Shown one piece after another: positions 22,424 through 36,240 of a DNA stretch of 64,000 nucleotides. The stretch spans positions 36,667,078 through 36,731,077 of the forward strand of contig CM055095.1 in assembly GCA_029204225.1 (NCBI GenBank). Direction: 5' to 3'. Numbering within the stretch: position 1 is the stretch's first letter; every line of letters starts with the position of its first letter. The stretch is from Diphasiastrum complanatum. Its lineage: Eukaryota > Streptophyta > Lycopodiopsida > Lycopodiales > Lycopodiaceae. The position numbers and the translations under genes were made by a program. The notes under the pieces were generated by a model, which did not search any database, had not been told where the DNA came from, and saw nothing but the letters and a program-made list of their open reading frames with translations.

Positions 22424-23440
22424 TCTGCTCCCATCACCTAGAATCACTAATATGTTATTTTTGAGTTCTCTGAAGTCAATCAAGATTTTCTTGTTGCAAG
22501 TGATGTGTGATGTTGTTCCTGAATCGATGACTACATCGTAGTCCTGTTCAGTGTAGTTCGTTGAAGATTCATCAAGTATTGTGAAGGCTTCATCACCTCT
22601 ATTTGCATCCTTGGATGACTCTGCAACATTTGCTTTCTCAGCCTTGCTCTTTCTTTTTGGGTTGAATCTGCAATTGTATGCAGAGTGCCCCTTCTTCTTA
22701 CAGTGCATGCAAGGTATTGTTGGATTGAAGTAGCATTTGTTACCTGTATGGTCTGGCTTGTGACAATGATCACATGAAGAAGATTGTTGATTCGAGGACT
22801 TCATCTTCTCGAATCTGGGTTTGTTCTTGTTTTTTTTTCCTATCTTTCATGAAGAGGGCCTTCTTTTGATCACTACTTCCTTCTCCTTCGTCCCTCATCA
22901 GTCTCTCATCAACAATAGATTGATCGCGTTGTCGAATGTCATATTTGGTAGATTCAGTAAGAGCATTCTCAATGGCTGATAGGACGTAGGTAGAGACTTC
23001 ATGAAGTACATCAACTATTGTGGTGCTGAGACCCGGTGCTCCTGTCTTGATGCAGCGAGTTGAGAGAAGATCATTTTGATCTTCTCAACATGCTAATCGA
23101 ATTGGTTGTCATCCCATCGTATGGATTGCAGCTGAACGTGAAAATGCATCACTGAAGCTGCAGTCCTCACTTCATACTTCTGTTTCAATCTTTCCCATGC
23201 TGCATGGCTGCTTTCATAGTCTTCAATCTGCATGAGTTGGTCTTCATTAATGGACAAAATGATGATCATCATTGCATGCTCATCCTTTCTAATCCATTCA
23301 GCTCTCCTCAAGTCTCCCACTGGAGGCTGTACCTCTGAGAGTTCGGTCACCAACCAGATGCCTTCGCCCTTCAGAAGTGTTTTGATTTTAAAATTCCATA
23401 TCTGAATTTTCCATGGATTATCCACGCATGGATAATCCAT
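22424..23440 (-). pseudogene. Ty1/copia element E3: gag with two zinc knuckles and protease
   Basis: Gag starts near 23440 (MDYPCVDNPWKIQIW), with FKIKTLLKGEGIWLVTEL and INEDQLMQIEDYESSHAAW. A frameshifted middle part follows. Next is a double CCHC region at about 22785-22665 (CDHCHKPDHTGNKC and CMHCKKKGHSAYNC). The protease reads YDVVIDSGTTSHITC near 22520. The copy is cut at 22424 by the E2 LTR. Two knuckles and the LLKGEGIWL start place it with E0 (8306-8562), not with the E1/E2/E4 family. Gag has no LTR or PBS on its right; it abuts element X. Confidence 0.8.
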
Positions 23441-24768
23441 GCAAATTTATTTGACCAAAAAAAAAAACATTTGGTTCGAATCAAAATGTGGTTCGCTCCT
23501 AAACTAGAGGTCGACTTCTTTTTTTCTGTTGTGTAAGAGAGAGAAAAAGAGAGTATAGATGGGAGTGAGGATGAGATGGGGATGAATGTGAGTAAGAATA
23601 TTGATAGTGTTTAGGGTTTTTAGTTCATTGATGGATGTTAATAGTATGTGTTTTGTGATCATAAGTTTTAAGCTCTTTTTTGTTTGCGATGTAGGCTTGG
23701 ATATTTTTGTCTTGAAGCGATTGGGAGGACCAATCGATCATGTAATTTTTACCAAAATATAAAGCAACCAAATCATGCAAACGAGCATGAACTACATTGT
23801 CACGCGTATCTTTTATAACTCCACCACGTGGTTAAGATCATAATACACATTACACGATTCCTAGGAAGGGGCATTTTCAGAAGCTCTTCTCTCGAATGAT
23901 TCACCCGAAGAAGATAACACAAGATTATTGATTCTATTTCTTTGTTGAGGAGATAGATTTTCAAACCACTCTTGATTATATTCTTCGCGCTCCTCACGAG
24001 CTCTTCTCCTAGATGGTCTCCCACTTGACCTACCACTTGAAGACATTGTATCAAAGAAAGACTTTAAAAGTTAGAAAGTAGTGGAGAATGGGAGTGAAAG
24101 AGTAGTGAAGAGTGTTAGATTAGAAGAGTAAGCAATGGCAAGAAAGCAATAGATCAATAGTAAGCAAGAGCAAGCAAGATCAATACCAAGCAAGATCAAG
24201 AGATTAGGAAGAGACTACAAGCAATAGCATGAGCAAGATCACTAGCAAGGAAGAGCAACCAAAAGCAAGAAAGCAAGCAAGATCTATAGAGCTTGGAAGA
24301 GCAATAGCAAGCAAGAGCACTAAACACTAGATTAGGAAAACCTATAAAACTTGAAAGCAAAAGAAGAGGAGCAAGAATGCTCGCAGAAATGCGATTTTAT
24401 TGGCATTCAAGTTTCGCGTGGATTATCCACGCAGAAGTTATCCACGCGTGGATAATCCACGCAATATCCACGCGTGTATGTTCCACGCGGTTTTTTTTCT
24501 CTCTCTCTCTCTCTCTTCACACGTGAGAGGGTCCCCCACATGGGCTTGCATGCTTTAAATGTCATTCATGCAAGTCATAATCTTTTCTAGATTTTATGAG
24601 AATATTTTATTGTAGGATTTGACATAAAATCTTACATAAAATATATTTTTTAATATGATGCAACATAAAAAAATCAATTAAAAAATCATTATGGTAGTAT
24701 TTGATTGTTAAAACTAGTTTTATTTTGTTATAAATTTTATTTTTCTTGAGATTTGACATACAAGACAA
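23405..24768 (-). repeat. Right, inverted copy of element X
   Basis: Reverse complement of the left arm from 24768 (TGTCAAATCTCAAG) to about 23703, then about 300 bp without a counterpart on the left. Differences include a (CT)n run at 24496-24515 and extra GTGGATAATCCACGC-type palindromes near 24415-24485. A near-perfect palindromic stretch of the same words lies at 23411-23440, at the inner edge beside E3. This suggests that the right copy ends there. Confidence 0.7.
23861..24046 (-). pseudogene. First exon of element X gene, right copy
   Basis: The ATG at 24046 opens MSSSGRSSGRPSRRRAREER, then EEYNQEWFENLSPQQRNR and NNLVLSSSGESFERR. It lacks one SGR unit compared with the left copy. It stops at 23861; further weak similarity (VVHARLHDLVALYFGK) lies downstream in another frame. 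Later exons of the left copy are not present on this side. Confidence 0.5.
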
Positions 24769-25700
24769 AATCATGAGATAAAAAATAGTACATATTGTTA
24801 TTAAGCAAGTAATTTGACAAGTTTTTAAAGATTTTATGACATAATATTATGTCAAATTGATGATGTCATAAAACATTTAGTTTATTAATAATCTAGGTGT
24901 CATAGATTCGATATAATTTGATGACATAATTATATGGCCAAATAGAAATTTTTTGCTTTTGTCATGTGGCCTCTTAAATGGTTGCATGGGGTCATTTAAA
25001 TTCATGATCAAAAGCATTTATGTTATATTAAGGACCTTGGTGATATGTGACCTATATGATATATCTTATTAATTGTTGGTGTGTGACCTATACAACCTTA
25101 TATGAAATCATAGTAATTAGTTGAAATATCATTTAGCATTGTAATAAAGATGTTGATCAATGGTGTGCTAGCTAGTATATGATTGATTGACATTGTCCAA
25201 TTGCTTGTCTTTTCTTTTTGATTCGAGGAACATCATCTTGCATACAAAGCAACCATTGATAGAAAGGGCAAATGCATATTGCTCGTCATGAGATACCATA
25301 GCACACTAGGCCAATCCAAAGAGATTTATCCCTAACTAACTCGAGCCAAGTATTAATTAATCAAATGAGTGATTGAGTGAGCAATGAGTCAATTGAGTAT
25401 ATGACTAATTGTTTGATTTTGATCATTCCATCTTGAAAGAAAGATTGAGTGAGATCATCACTCATCTTGGACAAGAGTTCAAACTGAAAGCTTCGAACAT
25501 TGACTGCTATGTGGTCTTTAAGTTAGTTGAGATAGGCATGCGCGCACTATCTACTGATGTCTAACATTTGTCAATATGAATCTCATTTTGATTGCTCGCC
25601 GCGTGTTGCCCCACCCAAGCAATTTTCTTGATAGCAATGCTACTAGAATATTAGATTTTCATTAAGCATAACTAGAATATACATGGATCAGATGTTGGCA
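24769..25700. other. Unassigned A/T-rich stretch
   Basis: No credible coding exon, RNA gene or transposon end was recognised. Short repeats of GATGACATAA-like words occur at 24830-24930. The sequence appears to be decayed intergenic DNA. Confidence 0.4.
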
Positions 25701-25724
25701 TGTCTTTAACAAATTTTATTATAT

Positions 25725-26515
25725 TTGTTTAGTACATACGGTCTCATAATGATTCTTATGATGTGGTATAGAGTAGCTGGCTACAATGTGTATATGTCAT
25801 CGATGATGTCATCATCATCAGATAGTCATTCATCTCATGATCGCAACAACAGGTATATATTGTTATTGATATTGACATCAATTGCACTTTATTTGTTATT
25901 TGAGTATGAGTGTATAATTTTTCTTGCAAATTTATTCTTACAATGACATTTGATTGGAATTATGAATTTTAGAGAAGTTATCATACCTCCATGTGATTTA
26001 GAGAAAGAAAAAAGAATTGAGCTCTATCAGAGAAGAAAAGAGCAAGCAAGACTAAAGTACAATGAACAACTATTGACTGGTTCATCTTCAAGCTCTTCCA
26101 TCAGTCGACGCAGACCACCTATTGATCCATCACATGTATGTATATTGATTCATGTCATAATTTTTTTATTTGTGATAGTGATGTACTCTGATTTGGTTGA
26201 GGATTGTGATATAGTATATTGTTCCAAGACACCACTCCATCACAAATAAAGGTTGCAAAGATTATCTTGTCAATTTTTGTCACGTGTTACAATTTGTCAC
26301 ATGTTATAATTTGTCAATTTTCACTTGAATGAGACTGAAAGAATTCGTGCCATTTGCAATTGGATTATTGGACCAGTTTCAACCAGAATATGATGAGAGG
26401 ATACCATGTACATGCACACAATGCAAAGGCCTTAGGATTCGAACAAGGAGGATTGTCAACGATCATATTTGGGCCAATGGAGTGCACACAAAGAATCCAA
26501 GAGTACAAGAGGTAA
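25725..26515 (+). pseudogene. CACTA-type transposase-associated N-terminal exons
   Basis: The clearest part is 26329-26515: FVPFAIGLLDQF, ERIPCTCTQCKGLRIRTRRI, VNDHIWANGVHT. It matches the cysteine-containing transposase-associated domain found at the N-terminus of TNPD-like CACTA proteins. It ends at a good donor (GAG|gtaaac at about 26513). Upstream open stretches (25725-25946 Ser/His-rich; 25956-26140 with KEKRIELYQRRKEQARLKYN and a Ser run) may be earlier exons, similar in composition to 12640-12885. The catalytic transposase part is not found downstream in this window. Confidence 0.55.
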
Positions 26516-26582
26516 ACTCTTTAAAGTGTTTTTTGGAAATGCTTTAATCTTTGACCCTTATGACACTTCAAGTATAGTTTGG

Positions 26583-26692
26583 CTAATCTCTCACTTGCTT
26601 CTAAAAGAAAAAATCCAAATAGAATGATTAGATGAAGCTAATCTCTCACTTGCTTCTAAAAGAAAAAATCCAAATAGAATGATTAGATGTAG
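26583..26692. repeat. Perfect tandem duplication, 2 x 55 bp
   Basis: CTAATCTCTCACTTGCTTCT begins at 26583 and again at 26638, and the 55-bp units appear identical. Identity implies a recent event. It lies 50 bp left of the longest (GA)n tract. Confidence 0.9.
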
Positions 26693-26739
26693 TTAATCTT
26701 GATTTCCATATCCAATCACCCATAATAGACTCATTCACG

Positions 26740-28199
<1,460 letters not shown>

Positions 28200-30310
28200 A
28201 AAATTAGTTTAGTGAAAAACCATTTTTATGAGACTCCAAGAATACTCGCCCAAGTCCTAAACATGAATTTTGGAGTCTGTAAAGTTCAAAAAACAACTGG
28301 GCGAATGATCTTTTTTGAGAGCAATTGTCAAAATTGCTTTCCAATTGCCTTTTTCAAAAAGAAAAAGACAAAAATCATAGGAGCATAAAAAATCAGTTGT
28401 TTCACTACTCGCCCAGGCCCAAAAGATGTTTCTTAGGGCCAAAAGATACATGAAACCAGTTGGGTTGTGCAAATTCTTACCTCGGATAGGATTGTCATAA
28501 ATGGATTCTCACAGTCCAAAATAGTAGATCCGAGGATCAGCAGATACCAATTTGACCCTGTGCGAATTGTTCTTGGGCAGAGAATGAGTAAAAATTTCTT
28601 ATGAACATTTTTGTTAGAGAGTGCTAGAAACCTTCTAGTTATGAGAATTTGCACACTCCAAAGGAGTGGATCTTGCAACCCGCCAAATCCAAAAAGTGCC
28701 TGTGCGAATTTGTGCTAGCTTGATTTTGGAACTCTTGGAACTTTTTCTTACCTTTGCCTCTTGGGCATAACTCGCACAGGAGTTTCTGATGTAGATCAGT
28801 CCCATATGTGTTGGAAAAGTGGGTGTGCAAGTATGTCCTGACTTGCAAATATCATCGGATTATTAAAAACAACAGGTTTTGAGTGAAAAATTCGTAGGAG
28901 CTACAAGGAGAAGACTTTTCATCAGTCAACAACGACATCTCATCAACGTGCTTGCGAGTTGGTCTTGGATGGGGAAAAAAAGTGGAAGCTTCAAGACCTC
29001 TTTTTCATCAAGAAAAAGGGTTGGGGGTGAACCAATCAGAAACTCGCAAAGGTCTGAAAGATGGATCTCAATTGAGGCTATCTGATACTTGCACAGGCCT
29101 GAAAGCTGGATCTCAACCTCTATAGATGTTGTGCGAGTAGGATCACAAACTTGCTAGCAAACTATAAAAGAAAGAGAGAACCCACTCGCACGAGCTAGAA
29201 ATTGTTTGTAAAACACCCTAAAACCTAGTGTGCAATTCTCTCTATGTCCAAAAGCTTATCCTAAGACTAAATCTTCATACTCTGACTGTAAGCACTCGCA
29301 CAATTGAACTCTGAAGGTTTATGAACTCGCATAGTCAAATTTCTAGTAAAATTTAAGGTAACTGATTAAAACCTGGTTGGGCGGATGGAAATCTGCTCAT
29401 AGAATAGCATAAATAAGGAAAACCTTCACACCATACAAAATCCATTCGCACAGAATTTGCACAATATCTTACAGTGCCTAACAATATATGAGGGCGGATT
29501 CTTGCTAAAAAAACACCTCAGTGCCATTTTAAAAAAAAAAACCAAAAATGGCCTTTCGCACAGGCCTGAAAGATGTCAAAAACACCTCACTCGCACAGGT
29601 CTGAAAGATGGATCATGAGATTAATTTTTTTTCAGAAAGTGGTTGTGTGAGTTTGATTTGGAGGAAAAATTGCTCAAAACCCTCTATGAGCCCCTTTTTT
29701 CTTAGTTTTCTTCAAGGTGATGGGGGGTGGCTAAACTCACCCCTCCAAATTAGGATTGATCCGTTGATCCAAAGCTTGCTGCCATGTGCCAAAACTTGAG
29801 ATCACAACAATACATCACAACTAACTTGAAATATAACAAGAAACAAGCAAAAGCAAGTAAAGCAAGAAACAAGCAAACCACGATAGCTCAAAAAATCATC
29901 TCTGAGCACCTTTTTACTTGCTGATCCTCTGCTTGTTGCAGATGTCAAACACAAATAGAACAGTAACCAACCACCTGCGGGGTGTTTGCCGACTTAGACA
30001 CATATAGATTTTTTTTTAAATGGAATTTCCAAGAGCAAAGGGCCGAAGCCACACGCAAGTAGAACACAAAAGAAATAAAACTAACAATAGAAATAAAAAA
30101 CAAGCAAGAAGGATGCAAAATAAGAAGCATGCACAAAAACTCTTGGAACTAATAGATCAGTCCGACTTATCTTAAGTTGATGGCTGCATGAAAAAGAAAC
30201 AAAAAAAAAAAAAAAAACAGAGAAATAGACATATAAGCTAGATTAAAACAAGAAATAAGCAAACTTTTACACTACAAATATAGAAACAAGATAATAGTAA
30301 GCTAGAAAAA
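28200..30310 (-). other. Gypsy-type leader with reiterated ACTCGCACAGG words
   Basis: This stretch lacks coherent coding frames but repeats words such as CTCGCACAGG and CCTGAAAGATGGATC. Instances lie at about 28245, 28405, 28770, 29040, 29090, 29183, 29290, 29550 and 29590, with inverse forms (GTGCGAATT) at 28560 and 28700. On its right is a tRNA-Asp-like PBS on the minus strand (30311-30327). The layout parallels the leader at 5011-6218, so I infer the 5' part of a second gypsy-type element. No gag was found to its left, which limits confidence. Confidence 0.35.
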
Positions 30311-30327
30311 GAGCGGCAACGGTGCCA
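30311..30327 (-). promoter_or_regulatory. Possible gypsy primer-binding site, tRNA-Asp-like
   Basis: The minus strand reads TGGCACCGTTGCCGCTC, close to the plant gypsy tRNA-Asp site TGGCGCCGTTGCCGGGG. GTGCA, a possible LTR edge, lies a few bases upstream. Confidence 0.45.
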
Positions 30328-32782
30328 ATCTTGCACGTTTCGCATCCTCCGTTGGCTATCGCTCCATCTAGCATGACTATGGCGGTATCCCAACTAGTGT
30401 ATGTTATGGCTTCTCCACTAGCTTGAGCAAGAGGATGGGAAGAGCACAATGAGCATACTAGGGTGAGTATTAAGTAAGATCCCCTCTTCTCTCTTTTCTC
30501 TTCTTAGCAACTAAAGCCACATATGATAAAACCCTACTAAATCTCTTCCTCTAAAGCTTAACCTACTAGAAAATGGAGGACCGAAATTAACTTAACTTGT
30601 TGCAAGATCAAATAGTGTACAATAAAATGTGAAGTAACACAACACATAAAATGACACAAGGGAGAACACTCAAAGAAGAAAAGATAGGCATGTATTGCAA
30701 ATGAGTTTCTTGACAAAATGGACTCACCTCACTCATATATAACTTGAGTGGTGGTCACTTACAAAGGGTACCATGGGACAAACCCCCACTGGTCTCATGA
30801 CTAACTTTTCTATGAACTTAATACAAAGGTTCCATGGGACAAAACCCCAATGGACCATGAACAACTTGAAATAACTTAAATTGAACTAACTTAGACTCAA
30901 TGTTCTAGATTTAGGCTTAGAACTATATAACCTTAAGCCGTTAAATATGGTGTAAAGGCCTAAACTTGACTAATCCAGTTCTAGGCTTAAGTCCATATCC
31001 TTTTCAGGATGGCTCAAATATTCCTTCGAATATCATCCTACAAAGGCTATAGTCTTAGAGAACCAAAGAGACTCCAAGGGGGAGAGGGAATTGCACTCAA
31101 CCTAGAAAGTGAGCTTTAGCATGGAGAGCAGGACTTTGAAGATGGACTTGAAGAGAGGCGGGAGGGAGGTGGAGAAGAGAAAAGATCACATTTCTTAAGA
31201 CCACAAGTAGATCTCATTTCTTAACGGCAATGATTTTAGTGATTGCTTTGACTATCAAGGCTTTTGCATTTTTTAAGGAGATGACTTCAACGACTACCCT
31301 TGCTATCACATGTTTTTAAATACGAGAAGAATGTGCTACTCTAAAATCATAACTCTCCCATTTTTGAATAAATATTTGTGCCTTATCTTTGCCCTCTTGT
31401 TATCATCATCGTTGAGTGGCTTGAAGGTTTTGGACATGTCTAAATCCATTTGACTACTTGCCAATTCTATATAAGTTCTCAATATTCCAACCATAATGAG
31501 TTAATCTTCTTGGACAAATGCATCTGGATTAGTATCCAAAAAGTTATGACAAATCTTGTTTCCTAGCTCTAGTTTTGTTAATTTTCTTCGTTCAAAAATT
31601 TCAGCCCTATTTTGTTGTGAATTTGACCTATCAAATCACATTCAATCATTGATCTGGTCCTGCCCAATAGAGCTTGTTGTTAGCTTTTCAGAGGTACTAA
31701 GCTTTTGTGATTTGGATCAATATTGAGAAAGTTATAATCAAATTAGTGGAGGTGGGTCAAACTAGCAAGAATTCTGAAAATTTTCTTTTGGATTTTTCCA
31801 AGCGAGAGAGAAGCACTTCAACTTCTCATTTGTAAAGTTTTGTTTCTTTGTTAAAAAAAATTCAGTTCTTCATTCTGAAGTTTCGCATGTTCAAATTTAA
31901 AAAAAAAAAACTGACCTAACCCTACCCTCGCAAATTAGGTTAGGAGAGAAAAAGTGCAAAATCCAAAAAGACACCTTGCCCAAAATTTTCAACCCTAATC
32001 TTTAGGGTAAGTATAAAAAAAACATAAGTCCTAAACCTAACCCCACCCCTCACGCACCCCTTGCTCTCTCTCATCTTCCACTCTCTCACGTATATCTCTC
32101 TTCTCTCTCTCTCTACCCTTCTCTCCTACGCGCGCCCCTCTCTCTCCGTCATCCTCAGGTGCCCTCTAGACCCTCCCTATACCTACCCCTACGACTCGCT
32201 CCCTACATCTACTCTCTCTCATCTCTCTCTATTGCCCTAGCCTCATCCCCAGCCACCCTCTTCTCGCTCTCTCTCAAAGCGGCACCAACAACTTTCGAAA
32301 TATTTTGGAATATATTCTGTATGAATATTTCTATAATATTCCATTTCCCCCTCTTCTCACCTTCGTGCCCAAATTTTTTTTTTTCGATATTTTTCAAATT
32401 TTTTTTACAGTTACCACAATCTTCATAAATACACCATAGAAGCAACCGTACTTTTTTTTTTTTGCCGTAAATCTTTGTAATTCTTATGATTCCTGTAATT
32501 TCTCTTGAGCACATAAATATATCATGGATTTCAAAGTTTATAAAATCCAGTTTGTAAATATTTTTCTACAACCCCTCATTCTAAGTTGTTAGATTCAATT
32601 TTGCTCTCATTCTATAACTCTACATAATTTTTTAATGTGAGTTCGGATTTCAGTTGAGTAAAAACAAAAAGTGATTAGAACGACGAGCTTGACATTGCTA
32701 AGTTATCGAAAGTTTGATCACCGTTATAGTCAAAACATTCAACTTCCATTTATTGGTATAATACAATATGAAATCATACGTT
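30328..32782. other. Unassigned stretch with a CT-rich block
   Basis: No domain-bearing ORF was found. The phrase CCATGGGACAAA(A)CCCCA occurs twice, near 30770 and 30834. At 32060-32280 there is a long CT-rich block with CCTAACCCCACCCC upstream. Such blocks resemble plant 5' untranslated regions, but the ORF after it (32159-32428) shows only low-complexity text. Confidence 0.3.
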
Positions 32783-33511
32783 ACAACGACTGCAGCCACC
32801 CACGATCTCTTACAGACAGGACATCCACTCTGTACTTTCCACATTTGCACACCTCTAATATAATGTATATATTGGATACCATTTGTGATTTTAGGTTAAT
32901 GAGTGAATGAGTTGATGACTTGATAAGCTTCGTAGGGCACGTGGTTTTGTCCGCTATTGTCTTTTGCTCTACCACATTATTGACATGTTTACATGATATA
33001 CTTAATTTGATACAGTTCTTTGTTCTATGTTCAGATCTATGTTAATATTGTTGTGCTTATCATTCATTCTGTCTGATCTTTCTAGTTGTTCTTTATGGTA
33101 ATAGACAACTAACATTTAGTCTTGTCTTTCGCGAATCATTCGTGACTAATTATCAGTCGAGCATCGTCTAGCTCTTCGCAAATCATTCGCGACGAATAGT
33201 TTGTCTTACTATTCGTGACAAACCATTCTTCTAGAGCTTCATTCATTTATTAAAGTTTGGCTACGTAATCAAGGACGACTGTGATTCCCATCACTACCAT
33301 TTTGTTCGTTCTGATAGGCGTAGTCATGCTTATGGAGAGAGTCGTATAGCTTGTTCCGCTGCGCATGAACATTTTATGTTCGAGTTCATTTCTCCTTTAT
33401 TTCTTGTTCGAGTTCGTTTCTCGTTCGTGTTTGTCTTACCTCTATGAGCTTATTTTTCGTTTCTAACATACGACACCTTTTCTCAACTCGTTCATCTCCC
33501 TCTCTCGAACA
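32783..33511 (+). mobile_element. Isolated partial LTR of the TGTTGGA copia family
   Basis: From ACAACGACTGCAGCCACCC to the end ...CATCTCCCTCTCTCGAACA, the segment matches the reverse complement of the E4 5' LTR (37962-38710). It is the 3' two-thirds of an LTR in plus orientation, with U3 missing. No PBS follows at 33512, so it is a truncated solo LTR or an element end. A change to TCGAACA at the terminus spoils the usual TCCAACA edge. Confidence 0.75.
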
Positions 33512-34532
33512 ATATTCATAGCTTAATTGCTAACAAATTTTTTTGATGTGTCTATAGAATACGATCTATGGCAGAGAGCCAACTAATTAGGAATATAAGG
33601 TCTTTTATGATCTAAATTCAAAGAACATGCATAGAGGATTGAAAAGCAGAGACATCTTTCCAATAGATGAAGTAAACCCTAGTTTATTCCTATTACAATT
33701 TATGACATTTACTTGAAACTAGTCCTAATTTAAAATAGGATTGCATTGCATTAAACTTGAACAAGGTACCTGTGATTGTGTGCACAGATCAATCCAGAGC
33801 AGGAGGAGTAGATTGATCAAGAATTTACGCAAGAGGAAGAACTGGCGGCAAAGGAGACTGGCGGTGATGATAACTACGAAGAAGAAGAAGGCATTTGTGA
33901 TTTATAATCATTATATGTAGCACAAATAGCTATGGAGTAATTTGGATCAATGCTCACCTCAAAAACATAAGAGCAATATTCCACTCTCCAAAATGAGAGG
34001 ACACTATGTGTTCTTTAAAATCTAAGAAAAAAAAATGGGACCTCGTGGGTGGAAATGAGCACCCGCAAGCCTCAAAAAAAAAATTTAATCCAAACTAAAC
34101 ATCAGTTTGTGACGTTCAACTAAAAACCCTAAAAAAAGTTAGTGACCATTTTGTAAGTATCGTAAAAACATCGCTAACTTTTAAAAAAATCATTTTTTAA
34201 ACGTCGTCAGTAGGCGATGTCTAGCAATGTTTTATATTCTAGCAGAAAACTTACCTGAGAATGTTGCGATGTTTTAAGCGATGTATGTAAATGTTGTCAG
34301 ATGATGTTAAGTTCGCACTTGATCATCGCAGCGTGATGCTTAGTAAACATTTTCAATTGGTGCCACATAGCGACTTTCAAAGGATTTCCATAAAAGTGTT
34401 GCTATGCAACGCTCAGAAAGACACCAAGCGACGTTTAAACATTGTTGAAAGACAATTAAATGTCACAACAATGTTGCTAAAAGTGTTATTTTTGTCGTTG
34501 CCATGTGCTATAAATGTCACAGAGTGACGGTC
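33512..34532 (+). other. CACTA-like 3' region: acidic exon and subterminal repeats
   Basis: At 33788, after a good acceptor (GTGCACAG), a short exon-like frame encodes DQEFTQEEELAAKE and DDNYEEEEGICDL and then a stop at about 33905. From about 34140 to 34530 the words GCGATGT, AGCGACG and ACATTG/CAATGT recur many times on both strands. Dense short subterminal repeats next to element ends are typical of CACTA transposons. Attribution is by pattern only. Confidence 0.3.
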
Positions 34533-34545
34533 CACTACAACACTT
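34533..34545 (+). mobile_element. Possible CACTA terminal sequence
   Basis: CACTACAACACTT is followed by AGCGACATTTATAGG. CACTACAA is the canonical start of CACTA terminal inverted repeats. The complementary end (TTGTAGTG) was not found in the next 5 kb, though similar subterminal words occur at 39630-39790, right of the inserted copia E4. Confidence 0.3.
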
Positions 34546-36131
34546 ACAATTAACAATAGCGACATTTATAGGAAAATTTGTTTATACGATTTTTTTCACT
34601 AAAATAAGCTTAAACGTTGACCTAAGGCTGGCGACAGCTACGGAAACGGACATGTCCACTTATTGATTGTTGATCTTATGTAGATTGAATGAAGATGATG
34701 TGATCAAGACATAGTTGAAAGGTGTACTCTATTCTATGAGAAAGCTCGTGAAACAAACCTATTTTGAGAAAAAAAATTACTATTGTGAAGCTACAATAAG
34801 ATAAAAAGATGAGAGACGTGGAGCTAAAAAGAGAACATTGCCACTGTATCCCTTGACAAGATACATACTTGCCAAGATTGTGTTCACCATGAGTTGATTA
34901 ATTTGTTGTGAGTTTCGATAAACAAAAGCACAATTTTTGAAATAGTGTTTATTGAGTTCTTAGGGTTTTGATGTTTGGTTATCAATTTTTAATAGCATGC
35001 CATGTGCTACCTCTTTAACCATCTAATGTAGAAGGAAACTCGCAAATATTTACTCGTAGATTATCGATACGAGGATTCAAACTAGCACAACACAATTTTG
35101 ACCATTGCAAATGTGTACCGATAGACACTTAAGATTAATGTGATATGTGTAGTGACATAGCAACAAAGGAGATGACAAAACATGGACCGGTGCCACAATT
35201 GTACAAGGCCTACTTTGCTAGCTACATGCTTGGATATGTGTATACAGATATATCAACAAGTATATCATGGAGCCAGACATACTGACTACAAGTTGGAGGC
35301 AACTAAACCAAATAAAAGAAATTTGTTAAAAATAACATGAAGGGCTTAGGCTTTGTGGAAGCACCCTAGATATGCAAAAGGAGTGACAATAAATTTAGAG
35401 GCTAAACAACTTCTAACAAGAAATGAAACAATTTTTTGGAATTGACACTAGACAGACCTTCCCAAAGTGCTAACATTGAAAGTGATGTATGTGAATTGGA
35501 TTATTGCACTCATTATGATGCAAAGATGCGACAACTTCCTATCCATTTTGCGTCCAAAAATTGAAACCTTCTACCAAAGCTCTCACGTGGACAACCAATG
35601 ACAGAGATTGAGACCTAAGCATGAAACATTATAGCAAAATGTTCATAGTAGACAACCAATGACTAATTGTCTGCACACACCTTCCATATGCATTGCATGG
35701 TAAGCAACATGTGCTATATGGCAACTAGGTGCACATGAACATTCCACCATTGTCTATAGAAACTTCCCCAAAAAAAGTCATTGCCAAAACAATCTCACAT
35801 TTGTGGCATTATATATAGGGAAAAGCCTTGCTCCCCAAGAGCTTTCCCTCATGTGAGTGTAAATATTTTATTATGGATATTTAAATTGAATGTCAATTTT
35901 CAAAAAAGGGCATCATAGTCGCAAAGCCTAGGATTCGTCAAATCCTAGGCTCCTAATGGCCCATTCCTTGCATAAAAGTTTTCAGCTAATCTTTATAAAT
36001 GAGAAAATCTTACCTAAGGTGATTGGGGGCATTATGAACTTTCTCTAATTGGGAGCAATACAATTTTCCTTCGGTGAGATTTCCTCTTTTATAAAGACTT
36101 TCGAAATAAAATAAAACAAGGCGATTAATAC
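34546..36131. other. Unassigned stretch
   Basis: Nothing recognisable was seen. Frames are closed often and composition is A/T-rich. It may be the interior of the putative CACTA element into which copia E4 inserted. Confidence 0.3.
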
Positions 36132-36240
36132 GCGTGTAAATATGCAGACTGCGCGACAACGTTAGTAAATATGCAGCATGAATGGAGGCAGATTAAAATG
36201 GGACTAAGGAGAGTAGAGGGAATAAATCCAACACTCCCTC

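Noticed and set aside
22109-22441. 110-codon ORF
   Set aside because: It lies entirely in the truncated E2 LTR and has no counterpart frame in the other LTRs.
28879-29085. ORF within the second gypsy-type leader
   Set aside because: It contains the reiterated leader words and shows no gag or other motif.
31910-32060. Interstitial telomere repeat
   Set aside because: CCTAACCC and AACCCTAAT words occur, but not as a tandem TTTAGGG array.
32159-32428. Possible gene start after the CT-rich block
   Set aside because: The translation is low-complexity Ser/Leu/Phe text with no motif and no downstream exon.
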